The position numbers were made by a program, and so were the translations under genes. A model generated the notes under the pieces. It had not been told where the DNA came from. It did not search any database and was given only the letters and a program-made list of their open reading frames with translations. A DNA stretch of 44,070 bases from a virus: positions 1 to 44,070 of the IMG/VR virus record IMGVR_UViG_3300030090_002465, one strand, 5' to 3'. Of this stretch, positions 29,582-36,525 are shown piece after piece (the first letter of the stretch is position 1; the number at the start of each line of letters is the position of its first letter).

Positions 29582-31524
29582 TGCCTAGAGTAGCAACGAC
29601 AATAAACATAAGTAACCCAAAGAGATATGGGTATGATTTACGATTAGACAATATATTATTAAGAACTGCTGTTGGTGGCGATAGAGATATGGTTATTCAA
29701 TCTACTGATGTCACTGAACAAGGAGTAAATGTAAAACAAAACGCAGAAGATTTTACTACAGGTATTGGTCGTATTTTTTCAAGGAATGATTTTAGTGGTG
29801 GTTCTAATTTAGCGACAGCACATAGGGCTGATGGTTCTGCAAAAGATACTAAAAGATTTTGGGATAGTAAAGGGGTAGATGTTTTTGATAGTGATTTAGG
29901 AACTTCTTATTCTGTTAGTTTATTACATACAACAACAAATACCCAGGCATTAGATTCAACTGATAATGATAATAATATTGCTGTAGCAGGAACAAACATA
30001 TTTGTATCTAATGATGAAACTTTATATATTTCTACAGATGGTGGTAATAACTGGAGTACACAATCTACAAACTTAACAGCAGGTTATGAGATAAAAGGTT
30101 TAGCAGTACATGGTAGTGACCTTTATATAACTGCTAATAATGGTTCAGCAGGAGAAATAGAATTACTTCCTACTGCTAATGCAACCCCTGGTTCTTCATC
30201 ACAAAAGATGTCTGCTGCTATCTATGATAAGATATGGGCGGTTAAAGGACAGTTTTTAGTAACTATAGGTAATGCAATACATGCTTATGATGGAAATACA
30301 ACTGTAGGTTCTGCAATTATCACACTAGGAACAGGAGAAACATTCACAGATGTGTGTGATGCAGGTGCTGCTGTATTAGTAACAGCTTCTGATGGTAAGA
30401 TATATTCCTTAAAAGATGTCACAGGAACATTAACTGCTAAAGGTCAAACAGAAATTACAGGCGAGTCTCCAACTTGTATAGTTGAATCACAGGGTACAAT
30501 TTTTTATGGAACTAAAACTGCTCAAACAGGCAGTACAACTATTGGAAGATTATACCGTGCAGATTTAACTGTAGCTGATGACTTATATGTATTAGCAAAT
30601 AATCAATTAATAAAACAATGGGATGAAGATTCTATTGATAATGCACCTTATGCTTTATATACAACAAGAGACTCTGTTTATTGTGGAGTAAAAGAGTCAG
30701 CTAGTACAACTTACTTATGGAAATATTATTTACCTACTGCAGGTATAGCTAGATATTGGGAAGCAAATGCAGGTGGAAATGTTTATAGTATATGTCAAGT
30801 AAACGAAAAGTTTATTTTTACTGTAGGTGGTAGTGGAGTATATACTCAATCATCTGTATATGAAGCATCAGGTTATTTAGTATTACCTGCTGCAGATTTC
30901 TATACAGCAGAATCTAAACAATGGGTTGGTGCTGAATTATCTACAGAATCTTTACCTACTGATACCTCTGTATCAGTATCGTACTCAACAAAGTTTGAAG
31001 CTCTTAATAATTCTTCAGATAGTTCTTATGTTACAGCTATTACTCAAACAGGAGGAACAGGTGACAACGAGGTTCAGATAGAAGAAGTATCAAGGTATCT
31101 TGTTGGTAAGATAACTCTTTCAACTACTAATACATCTAATACTCCTAAAGTTAAATCAGTTCAATTTAGAGCATTACCTAGACCTGAAACAGTAGTAGCT
31201 CAAATACCTATAAATATATCAGATAGAGTAAATAGACCTGGAAGAAAACCTATTAAGGTTAAAGGATTAGGAGATGCTTTATACAACACTTTAAGAGATA
31301 AAGAAGGTGATTCTGTAACTTTAGAAATCTATGACCCTAATGAAATAATTAGAGGTGTTGTAGAAAGAATAAGTTATCCTGTACAATCCAATACAGAAGT
31401 AGGAAGTGTAGTACAATATGCTATAATTACTGTGCGTGGTACTAGGCAGAATGTTGTTACAGATGTAACATCTACAGAAGTGTTTGGTATAAACGCATTA
31501 GGATTTATAAGATTTGGAGCATAG
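29581..31524 (+). CDS. Beta-propeller tail protein, nozzle-like (647 residues)
   Basis: The body is made of repeated beta segments typical of a propeller (NIFVSNDETLYISTDGGNNW, DLYITANNGSAGEIELL, KIWAVKGQFLVTIGNAIHAY, GKIYSLKDVTG). An Asp-box STDGGNNW lies at residues 151-158. The C-terminal part (residues 540-647) looks like a separate beta domain. Podoviral nozzle proteins are beta-propellers that close the tail tube, and the position after the connector fits. It could also be a receptor-binding minor tail protein. It overlaps the previous stop by one base. Confidence 0.62.
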   Translation: MPRVATTINISNPKRYGYDLRLDNILLRTAVGGDRDMVIQSTDVTEQGVNVKQNAEDFTTGIGRIFSRNDFSGGSNLATAHRADGSAKDTKRFWDSKGVDVFDSDLGTSYSVSLLHTTTNTQALDSTDNDNNIAVAGTNIFVSNDETLYISTDGGNNWSTQSTNLTAGYEIKGLAVHGSDLYITANNGSAGEIELLPTANATPGSSSQKMSAAIYDKIWAVKGQFLVTIGNAIHAYDGNTTVGSAIITLGTGETFTDVCDAGAAVLVTASDGKIYSLKDVTGTLTAKGQTEITGESPTCIVESQGTIFYGTKTAQTGSTTIGRLYRADLTVADDLYVLANNQLIKQWDEDSIDNAPYALYTTRDSVYCGVKESASTTYLWKYYLPTAGIARYWEANAGGNVYSICQVNEKFIFTVGGSGVYTQSSVYEASGYLVLPAADFYTAESKQWVGAELSTESLPTDTSVSVSYSTKFEALNNSSDSSYVTAITQTGGTGDNEVQIEEVSRYLVGKITLSTTNTSNTPKVKSVQFRALPRPETVVAQIPINISDRVNRPGRKPIKVKGLGDALYNTLRDKEGDSVTLEIYDPNEIIRGVVERISYPVQSNTEVGSVVQYAIITVRGTRQNVVTDVTSTEVFGINALGFIRFGA

Positions 31525-32139
31525 ATGGCTAACCTAGGAAATACAGAAGTAAAGTTTTCAAACTTTTTTGAAACTACATTGAATGGTGTATTAGCATCAG
31601 GTGCAACTTCTTGTACATTAACAGCAGCACCTACATCTAATGGAACATCTAACATAGCTGCACCATATTATTTAGTTGTTGACCCTGACAATGCTTCTAC
31701 AAGAGAAGTCATTGCAGTAACAGCAGCATCAGGAACTTCCTTAAATACAATTACTAGAGATGTAGAAACTAGATATACAACAGACCCTACACATGCAGAT
31801 GGAACTGTAGTCCGTATGGCTGTTGTAAAAGAAATGTTTGAAGATTTACATGATAGAGTTGATGCAGATGTTGCTTTAGGAACTAAAACATCAGGTAATT
31901 ATGTACAAGATGTAGCTGCAGGTAATGGTTTATCTAAGACATCTAGTGCAGGAGAAGGTCAGTCTGTTGATTTACAAGTAGATATCAATGGTGCTACAGA
32001 TGGTACAAGTATTACAGTTGATGTAGAAAATGACTTAGTTTTATTATATGATGCAAATGCAACAGCAGTTAAAAAAGTGAAAGCTAGTCAAGTTGCACCT
32101 CCAGTAGAAGTTCATCCTTTCATAGTAATGGGGGGATAA
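31525..32139 (+). CDS. Tail fibre stem protein (204 residues)
   Basis: The N-terminal domain is beta-rich (GATSCTLTAAPTSNGTSNIA ... YYLVVDPDNASTREVIAVTA). The C-terminal part contains the fibre-stem phrase GTKTSGNYVQDVAAGNGLSK, which I recall from many phage tail fibres. The end (KVKASQVAPPVEVHPFIVMG) may hold the tip. It follows the propeller gene without a gap, so it likely attaches to it. Confidence 0.7.
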   Translation: MANLGNTEVKFSNFFETTLNGVLASGATSCTLTAAPTSNGTSNIAAPYYLVVDPDNASTREVIAVTAASGTSLNTITRDVETRYTTDPTHADGTVVRMAVVKEMFEDLHDRVDADVALGTKTSGNYVQDVAAGNGLSKTSSAGEGQSVDLQVDINGATDGTSITVDVENDLVLLYDANATAVKKVKASQVAPPVEVHPFIVMGG

Positions 32140-32140
32140 T

Positions 32141-32335
32141 ATGAGCATGTTAATAATGCTTAAAGAAGGTGGAGGAATAAATATAGATTCTATCGGTACA
32201 AAGATAGATGAAGATATAGATTTACTACCTGATGTTAGTTCGGTAGATTACAATACACAGATGTTGTTTTGGGTAGATAGTGGACACGCTTTACAATATC
32301 TAGATGTAGATACCTTGCTTTTGATAGATGCGTAG
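32141..32335 (+). CDS. Hypothetical 64-residue protein
   Basis: Starts MSMLIMLKEGGGINIDSIG and ends with LQYLDVDTLLLIDA. The repeated form LD-x-D-x-LLLIDA resembles a short beta-strand tail. The ribosome binding site (GGGGGGATAAT) is strong. It stands between two fibre-type genes, so a small fibre or tail accessory is likely. No family is recognised. Confidence 0.65.
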   Translation: MSMLIMLKEGGGINIDSIGTKIDEDIDLLPDVSSVDYNTQMLFWVDSGHALQYLDVDTLLLIDA

Positions 32336-32341
32336 TATAAT
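32315..32341 (+). promoter_or_regulatory. Candidate promoter before the 109-residue gene
   Basis: TTGCTT (32315-32320), 15 bp spacer, TATAAT (32336-32341). The unusual 15 bp spacing is the same as in the promoter before the scaffold gene (26307-26333). It lies in the end of the preceding gene and the short gap before ATG 32368, where a TTAGGAG ribosome binding site follows. Confidence 0.45.
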
Positions 32342-32367
32342 ATAAAATAATATTAGGAGAATAAAAT

Positions 32368-32697
32368 ATGGCAAATGCGTATAAAATACTAGGACAAGTA
32401 GCAGATGCTTCAGCTAATGATGTTGAACTCTACTTAGTTCCTGCAAGTACAGAAGCAATAGTATCTACCATTGTTATATGTAATAGAGAAGCAGCAGCTA
32501 ACACATTTACAATTGCTACAAAAGATGATAACTCTGCTGTAGCTAATCAAGATTATGTAGCTTATGGTACAACAATAGGTGCTAACGATACTATTACATT
32601 AACACTTGGTGTTACTTTAGAAGCAGGTGCAGAAATATCTGTAGGTGCATCTGATGCAAATGTAACTTTTCAAGCATATGGCACAGAAATATCATAG
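32368..32697 (+). CDS. Small beta-rich virion protein (109 residues)
   Basis: The sequence (MANAYKILGQVADASANDVE, then AIVSTIVICNREAAANTFTI and EISVGASDANVTFQAYGTEI) matches a type I recall as head- or tail-fibre related beta-sandwich proteins of marine phages, with the phrase STIxxCN present. The RBS is TTAGGAG. A dedicated promoter seems to precede it, so it may be made in high copy number, as for a fibre or decoration protein. Confidence 0.65.
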   Translation: MANAYKILGQVADASANDVELYLVPASTEAIVSTIVICNREAAANTFTIATKDDNSAVANQDYVAYGTTIGANDTITLTLGVTLEAGAEISVGASDANVTFQAYGTEIS

Positions 32698-32705
32698 AGG
32701 TTTAA

Positions 32706-33704
32706 ATGAGTATAAGAAGTATTAGAGGTTCTAGTATAAAAGGAACTAATACACTAGATGAAGCACAACCTGCATCATTTGATTGTGAGTATGTTGTACT
32801 CGCAGGAGGTTCAGGTGGTGGTGGTGGTCGTATTGGTACTGGTGCTTATAGTGGAGAATATTACAATGGCGGTGGTGGTGGAGCAGGTGGCTATCACACA
32901 AATGTAACAGGTGATTTATCAGGAGAAGATACTACTGTTGAAAATCCAATAAAAGTTTTTTTAGGTTACGACTATTATGTACAAGTTGGTGCAGGTGGTA
33001 ACGCTGCTGCATCAGGTGGAGAAACAGCAGGTGGTAGTGGTACTGAAAGTAAATTTGATTTAATTGTAATGAGTGCAGGAGGCGTTGGACAATCTCGTGG
33101 TGGCGGTGGTGGCACTGGTGGTTGTGGTGGAGGTCGTGGTGGCGGAATCTATGGTGGTTCTAGCACAGATAACAATGTTGATGGTCAAGGATTTAGAGGT
33201 GGATGGTCTGACCAAACTGGTCCTAATAACTATACTTTTGGTGCAGGTGGTGGTGTATCTGAAAGAGGTGCAGCTACTGGAGGAGATACATTTTCAGGAG
33301 TAACAGGTGGTGCAGGTATTGTATCTACTATCTTAACTTCTGCAGAAGCAACTGCCCAATCTGTTGGCGAAGTAGATAGTTCAACTGTCTATTTCGGTGG
33401 TGGAGGTGGTGCAGGTAATGGTAATGCAGGTGGACTTGGTGGTGGAGGCAATGGAGGTGCTCATCAAAATGGTGCAGGAACTGCAGCAGGTGCTAACACA
33501 GGTGGTGGAGGTGGTGGCTCTGCAGGAGGTAGTGCTCCTACCGCATCAGGTGCAGGTGGTTCAGGTGTAGTCATACTTCGTTATCCATCAGAATTTACTA
33601 TTGATGTAGATAGTGGTATAACAAGCCATACAACTATAACAAATGCAAGTGGTCAATCTGTAACAATATTTAAAGCAGGTGCTGATGCTGTGAGGTGGAC
33701 ATAA
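32706..33704 (+). CDS. Glycine-rich tail fibre / receptor-binding tip (332 residues)
   Basis: After a short N-terminal anchor (IRSIRGSSIKGTNTLDEAQP) comes a strand leading into VVLAGGSGGGGGRIGTGAYS and then many Gly-rich segments with 3-5 Gly in a row, up to about residue 285. It ends in a strand region with SGVVILRYPSEFTIDVDSG. Such poly-Gly layers form polyglycine-II tips in phage adhesins. This is the likely host-recognition protein. It overlaps the next gene by one base. Confidence 0.75.
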   Translation: MSIRSIRGSSIKGTNTLDEAQPASFDCEYVVLAGGSGGGGGRIGTGAYSGEYYNGGGGGAGGYHTNVTGDLSGEDTTVENPIKVFLGYDYYVQVGAGGNAAASGGETAGGSGTESKFDLIVMSAGGVGQSRGGGGGTGGCGGGRGGGIYGGSSTDNNVDGQGFRGGWSDQTGPNNYTFGAGGGVSERGAATGGDTFSGVTGGAGIVSTILTSAEATAQSVGEVDSSTVYFGGGGGAGNGNAGGLGGGGNGGAHQNGAGTAAGANTGGGGGGSAGGSAPTASGAGGSGVVILRYPSEFTIDVDSGITSHTTITNASGQSVTIFKAGADAVRWT

Positions 33705-34114
33705 TGGGTCACTTTGCAATAGTCAATGAAGACAAAGAAGTCATATCAGTTATTACAGGTGCTAATGAAGAAGACCAAGTTCCTGAAGGTTTTAGTTCCT
33801 GGGAAGAATATTATGCACAACATAGAACAAATTGTACTGTAGTCAGAACATCTTACAATACTTTAGAAGGAGAGCATACTAAAGGTGGAACACCTATAAG
33901 AGGAAACTATGCAGGTATAGGCATGGTTTATGATGATGTCAATGATGTATTTTATCCTAAAAAACCACACAATGGTTGGATATTAAATGAAACTACTTGG
34001 AAATGGGAATCACCAACTCCAAGACCTGCAGATGAAAATGGTAAATCTTGGGAATGGAATGAAAGCACAGAAACTTGGGATGCTGTGTTAGATAGCAACA
34101 TAACAGTTCCTTAG
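33704..34114 (+). CDS. Tail-fibre associated protein with Trp-rich C-terminus (136 residues)
   Basis: ATG 33704 overlaps the stop of the adhesin gene (TAATG); an in-frame GTG three codons earlier is less likely. The start MGHFAIVNEDKEVISVITG and the C-terminal HNGWILNETTWKWESPTP and WEWNESTETWDAV follow a pattern I recall from many marine phages (W-x-LNE-x-T-x-x-W-x-x-P ... Y-x-WNE-x-T-x-x-W). Homologues stand next to fibre genes, so a chaperone or fibre-attachment role is inferred. Confidence 0.7.
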   Translation: MGHFAIVNEDKEVISVITGANEEDQVPEGFSSWEEYYAQHRTNCTVVRTSYNTLEGEHTKGGTPIRGNYAGIGMVYDDVNDVFYPKKPHNGWILNETTWKWESPTPRPADENGKSWEWNESTETWDAVLDSNITVP

Positions 34115-34132
34115 TTATATAATTAGGTGGAG

Positions 34133-34885
34133 ATGTTTAAAAGAAAAAATTTAGTAACCTTTAGCATTACTGATGATATGCTGTTTGATAATCCACAACT
34201 ACATCCACAACCAGTAAGTAAATATATACCTGAATGGCTTAAAGAAATACCTAATGATTTACAATTAGGTTATGCACCTCATGGTATAGAAAGTTTAAAT
34301 GAATTAAGAACTGTAAAGACGTGTCCTAGTTTTATAGATATTTACAAGGAAGGTTATGTGATACTTGCACCTTATGATATGTATTTAAATTTTAATCACG
34401 ATACAAAAGAATGGAGTTTTATTACTTCAACAATTTTAGATAATTTAGCAGATAATAATACACAAGTTCAAGAACATCTTGATAAACAAATGATAGATTA
34501 TCTACCTGAATATGCACCTATTCATAAAGTTTTTAAGTTACAACTACCTATAACAGTAAATACACCTAAAGGTTATAACATGCGACAGATACCTTTACAC
34601 TATGAATTTAATCCTGATTGGCATGTAGCTTATGGTGTATATAAAGCAGATATAGTACCTGAAATAAATTTACAAATATTTTACACATCAGATAAAAAAG
34701 AAGTATTAATTAAACAAGGAACACCACTATGTATTCTTGCACCATACAAAAGAGAAAAGTTTAATTATACAATAGATAAATATGGCACTAACAAAAAAAT
34801 TGCAAAATTAAATAACAAATATTTTATGAATGCAAAAGGTAAGTTTATTAACTTTTATCATAAAAGCGGTTATCACAAAGTATGA
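34133..34885 (+). CDS. DUF6065-like protein, first of a tandem pair (250 residues)
   Basis: Recognisable elements are KYIPEWLKEIP (about 30-40), VKTCPSFIDIYKEGYVILAP (about 65-85), a beta segment with FKLQLPITVNTPKGYNM, and the end KQGTPLCILAPYKREKFNY. I recall this set (PEWxKxxP, KxCPxFxDAMxxGY, TPxGYS, GTPxxQxxPFKR) from a family of phage proteins, which I believe is DUF6065. The function is not established. ATG 34133 follows AGGTGGAG. It is clearly a paralogue of the next gene, with a 4 bp overlap. Confidence 0.72.
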   Translation: MFKRKNLVTFSITDDMLFDNPQLHPQPVSKYIPEWLKEIPNDLQLGYAPHGIESLNELRTVKTCPSFIDIYKEGYVILAPYDMYLNFNHDTKEWSFITSTILDNLADNNTQVQEHLDKQMIDYLPEYAPIHKVFKLQLPITVNTPKGYNMRQIPLHYEFNPDWHVAYGVYKADIVPEINLQIFYTSDKKEVLIKQGTPLCILAPYKREKFNYTIDKYGTNKKIAKLNNKYFMNAKGKFINFYHKSGYHKV

Positions 34886-35592
34886 AAATAATATTTAAAG
34901 CACTCGATAAAAAACATCAAGACTATATGGGTATTCCTAAACCTACAAAAACATTAATACCTGAATGGTTTAAAAAAATTCCTATGTATGCTTCAGGTCT
35001 TAACGCAGAACCTAAATTAAAACTTGCTAAAGAGTATGGAACTAACATGACAGTTCGTAAATGTGTTCCTTTTACAGATGCTATGACTATGGGATATACA
35101 GTTGAGTTACCTTGTGAAGTTGTATTAGAACAAAATAAAAATGGATATGATATAGATTGGAAGTTAAATGCTAATGTGTTTAGCTTACATCAAGCAAATT
35201 CTATAATGATAGAACCACCTTATGGGTATCATAAACATATAAGTAAATATAATTGGGGAACAATTCCATTAACACCTAAAGGTTATTCTACTTTAGTATT
35301 GCCATCTTTAATAGAACATGACAGTCCATTTAAAGCTGTACCTGCAATTATAGACACAGATGTATCAGAGTTTTCTTTTAGTTTACCAGTATGGGTATCA
35401 GACCATCACGAAGGAGTTATTAGAATAGGAACACCTATAGCACAACTATTACCATTTAAACGAGATAATTGGAATATGTCTACAGACTACTGGGCTGATG
35501 GAGAGTATGATGTACTTAGAGATATATCGTTTGCTAGAAAAGTAGCTAATCATTATTCAAGATTGATACATCAAAAAAAAGATTTCAAATAA
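34882..35592 (+). CDS. DUF6065-like protein, second of a tandem pair (236 residues)
   Basis: It shares the key elements with its neighbour in the same order: TLIPEWFKKIP, VRKCVPFTDAMTMGYTVELP, TPKGYSTLVLPS, IIDTDVSEFSFSLPVW and GTPIAQLLPFKRDNW. This copy is closer to what I recall as the family consensus. The ATG overlaps the stop of the first copy (ATGA). The pair probably arose by tandem duplication followed by divergence. Cupin-like or hydroxylase-like functions have been guessed for such folds, but nothing here shows catalytic residues with certainty. Confidence 0.75.
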   Translation: MKIIFKALDKKHQDYMGIPKPTKTLIPEWFKKIPMYASGLNAEPKLKLAKEYGTNMTVRKCVPFTDAMTMGYTVELPCEVVLEQNKNGYDIDWKLNANVFSLHQANSIMIEPPYGYHKHISKYNWGTIPLTPKGYSTLVLPSLIEHDSPFKAVPAIIDTDVSEFSFSLPVWVSDHHEGVIRIGTPIAQLLPFKRDNWNMSTDYWADGEYDVLRDISFARKVANHYSRLIHQKKDFK

Positions 35593-35597
35593 CAATC

Positions 35598-35606
35598 TGC
35601 TATAAT
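35598..35606 (+). promoter_or_regulatory. Extended -10 promoter giving a near-leaderless mRNA
   Basis: TGCTATAAT (extended -10, hexamer 35601-35606) stands right before the 46-residue gene. The expected start of transcription is near 35613, two bases before ATG 35615. No -35 hexamer and no Shine-Dalgarno sequence are visible, which fits leaderless translation. Confidence 0.55.
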
Positions 35607-35614
35607 CCTTCATC

Positions 35615-35755
35615 ATGGATTATTTAATAGGATTTTTACTAGGTTATTATGCTCGTATATTTTTTAATTGGTTAAAAGAATTAGCTGTAGTTAAATTACC
35701 TGATAATTATGTGAAAGAAGATTGGGATTGGCAATCTACTGATGACATCCAATAA
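35615..35755 (+). CDS. Small membrane protein (46 residues), probably leaderless
   Basis: An N-terminal hydrophobic helix (LIGFLLGYYARIFFNWL) is followed by an acidic Trp-containing tail (YVKEDWDWQSTDDIQ). It overlaps the next gene by 14 bp. The lack of a ribosome binding site and the TATAAT 9 nt before the ATG suggest a leaderless message. It may be part of the lysis or membrane module that follows; no family is recognised. Confidence 0.65.
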   Translation: MDYLIGFLLGYYARIFFNWLKELAVVKLPDNYVKEDWDWQSTDDIQ

Positions 35756-35927
35756 TGGTTACACAAACAAAGAAATGCTCCACATCATCAAAGAAGATGT
35801 CCAAAACTTGCATAAGAGGATTGATTTCCTTCACGAAAAAATAAATAAAACTCCTACAAGAGCTGAAATAGTTGGATGGTTAGTCGGATTAAGTAGTGCA
35901 GCAGCGTTTTTAAATACTATAATGTAA
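35742..35927 (+). CDS. XhlA-like small membrane protein (61 residues)
   Basis: An amphipathic coil (NKEMLHIIKEDVQNLHKRID) leads to a C-terminal transmembrane helix (AEIVGWLVGLSSAAAFLNTI). This is the layout of hemolysin XhlA / holin-accessory proteins, which act in host lysis at the cytoplasmic membrane. The start overlaps the preceding gene in another frame. Assignment rests on architecture and the lysis-type neighbours. Confidence 0.6.
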   Translation: MTSNNGYTNKEMLHIIKEDVQNLHKRIDFLHEKINKTPTRAEIVGWLVGLSSAAAFLNTIM

Positions 35928-35930
35928 AAT

Positions 35931-36143
35931 ATGAAAGCACAAGTAAATTTAGGACAGATACTACAAGGTGGATTAGCAGCTTTAGTTGGTTGGTTATTTA
36001 AAACAGTTAATGATTTACAGCAAGAAGTAGCTACATTAAAGGCACAAGTTGCTGCATATCAAGATAGTATTAGTGGATTTAATCAAAATTTATTAGTAAT
36101 AGAAGAAGTTATTAGAGAGATATTATTTAAGGTAGGTGGCTAA
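35931..36143 (+). CDS. Small membrane-associated coiled-coil protein (70 residues)
   Basis: A short hydrophobic segment near the N-terminus (ILQGGLAALVGWLFKTV) is followed by a coiled coil (DLQQEVATLKAQVAAYQDSI). With the preceding gene it forms a pair of small proteins of opposite topology (membrane helix last, membrane helix first), which could work together in lysis or membrane anchoring. No family is recognised. Confidence 0.65.
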   Translation: MKAQVNLGQILQGGLAALVGWLFKTVNDLQQEVATLKAQVAAYQDSISGFNQNLLVIEEVIREILFKVGG

Positions 36144-36181
36144 TGGGCGACTGTTGTGGTAGCTGTAACTGTGGGGGTTAA
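36143..36181 (+). CDS. Possible 12-residue cysteine-rich peptide
   Basis: ATG 36143 overlaps the preceding TAA (TAATG) and encodes MGDCCGSCNCGG before a stop, in a different frame from the nuclease gene it overlaps. Four cysteines in twelve residues is striking, and the coupling geometry is like that of the real genes around it. It could simply be a chance frame that helps reinitiation at the nuclease GTG. Confidence 0.3.
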   Translation: MGDCCGSCNCGG

Positions 36182-36524
36182 ATACTATTACGCTGTAGAT
36201 ATACTCAAAGTAGTTGATGGAGATACAGTAGATGTCAGAATTGATTTGGGTTTTGATGTGTGGCATAAATGTCGTGTACGACTTATGGGTATCAATGCTC
36301 CTGAATCACGAACAAGAGATAAAGAGGAAAAAGTCAGAGGGTTGGCTGCTAAAGAATGGTTATCTAAAGAATTTTATGATGCAGTAGACCCAATAGAATT
36401 ACAATCACATGGTAAAGGTAAGTTTGGTAGAATACTTGGAGAATTTTTTATTAATGGTATAAATATAAATCAATCCATGATAGACAATGGTCATGCTGTG
36501 GAGTATTTTGGAGGAAAGAGATGA
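36156..36524 (+). CDS. Thermonuclease (SNase-like) family nuclease
   Basis: This is a calcium-dependent nuclease of the staphylococcal nuclease fold: VVDGDTVDVRIDLGF (metal-binding Asp residues), CRVRLMGINAPE (Arg and Glu of the active site) and GKGKFGRILGEFFING (second Arg). The total of 122 residues is short, as is usual for phage versions. There is no ATG; GTG 36156 or GTG 36171 (MGVKYYYAVDI) may be used, and the latter begins closer to the conserved domain. It may degrade host DNA or act in DNA processing. There is no signal peptide. The stop overlaps the upstream region of the next gene. Confidence 0.85.
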   Translation: MVAVTVGVKYYYAVDILKVVDGDTVDVRIDLGFDVWHKCRVRLMGINAPESRTRDKEEKVRGLAAKEWLSKEFYDAVDPIELQSHGKGKFGRILGEFFINGININQSMIDNGHAVEYFGGKR

Positions 36525-36525
36525 A

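Noticed and set aside
33073-33303. Val/Leu-rich open frame within the Gly-rich adhesin
   Set aside because: It is a frame-shifted reading of GGT/GGA codons without a start signal.
36487-36525. Upstream start for the secreted protein at 36487
   Set aside because: It would place 13 residues before the signal peptide and overlap the nuclease gene. ATG 36526 has a good ribosome binding site and gives a proper signal peptide.
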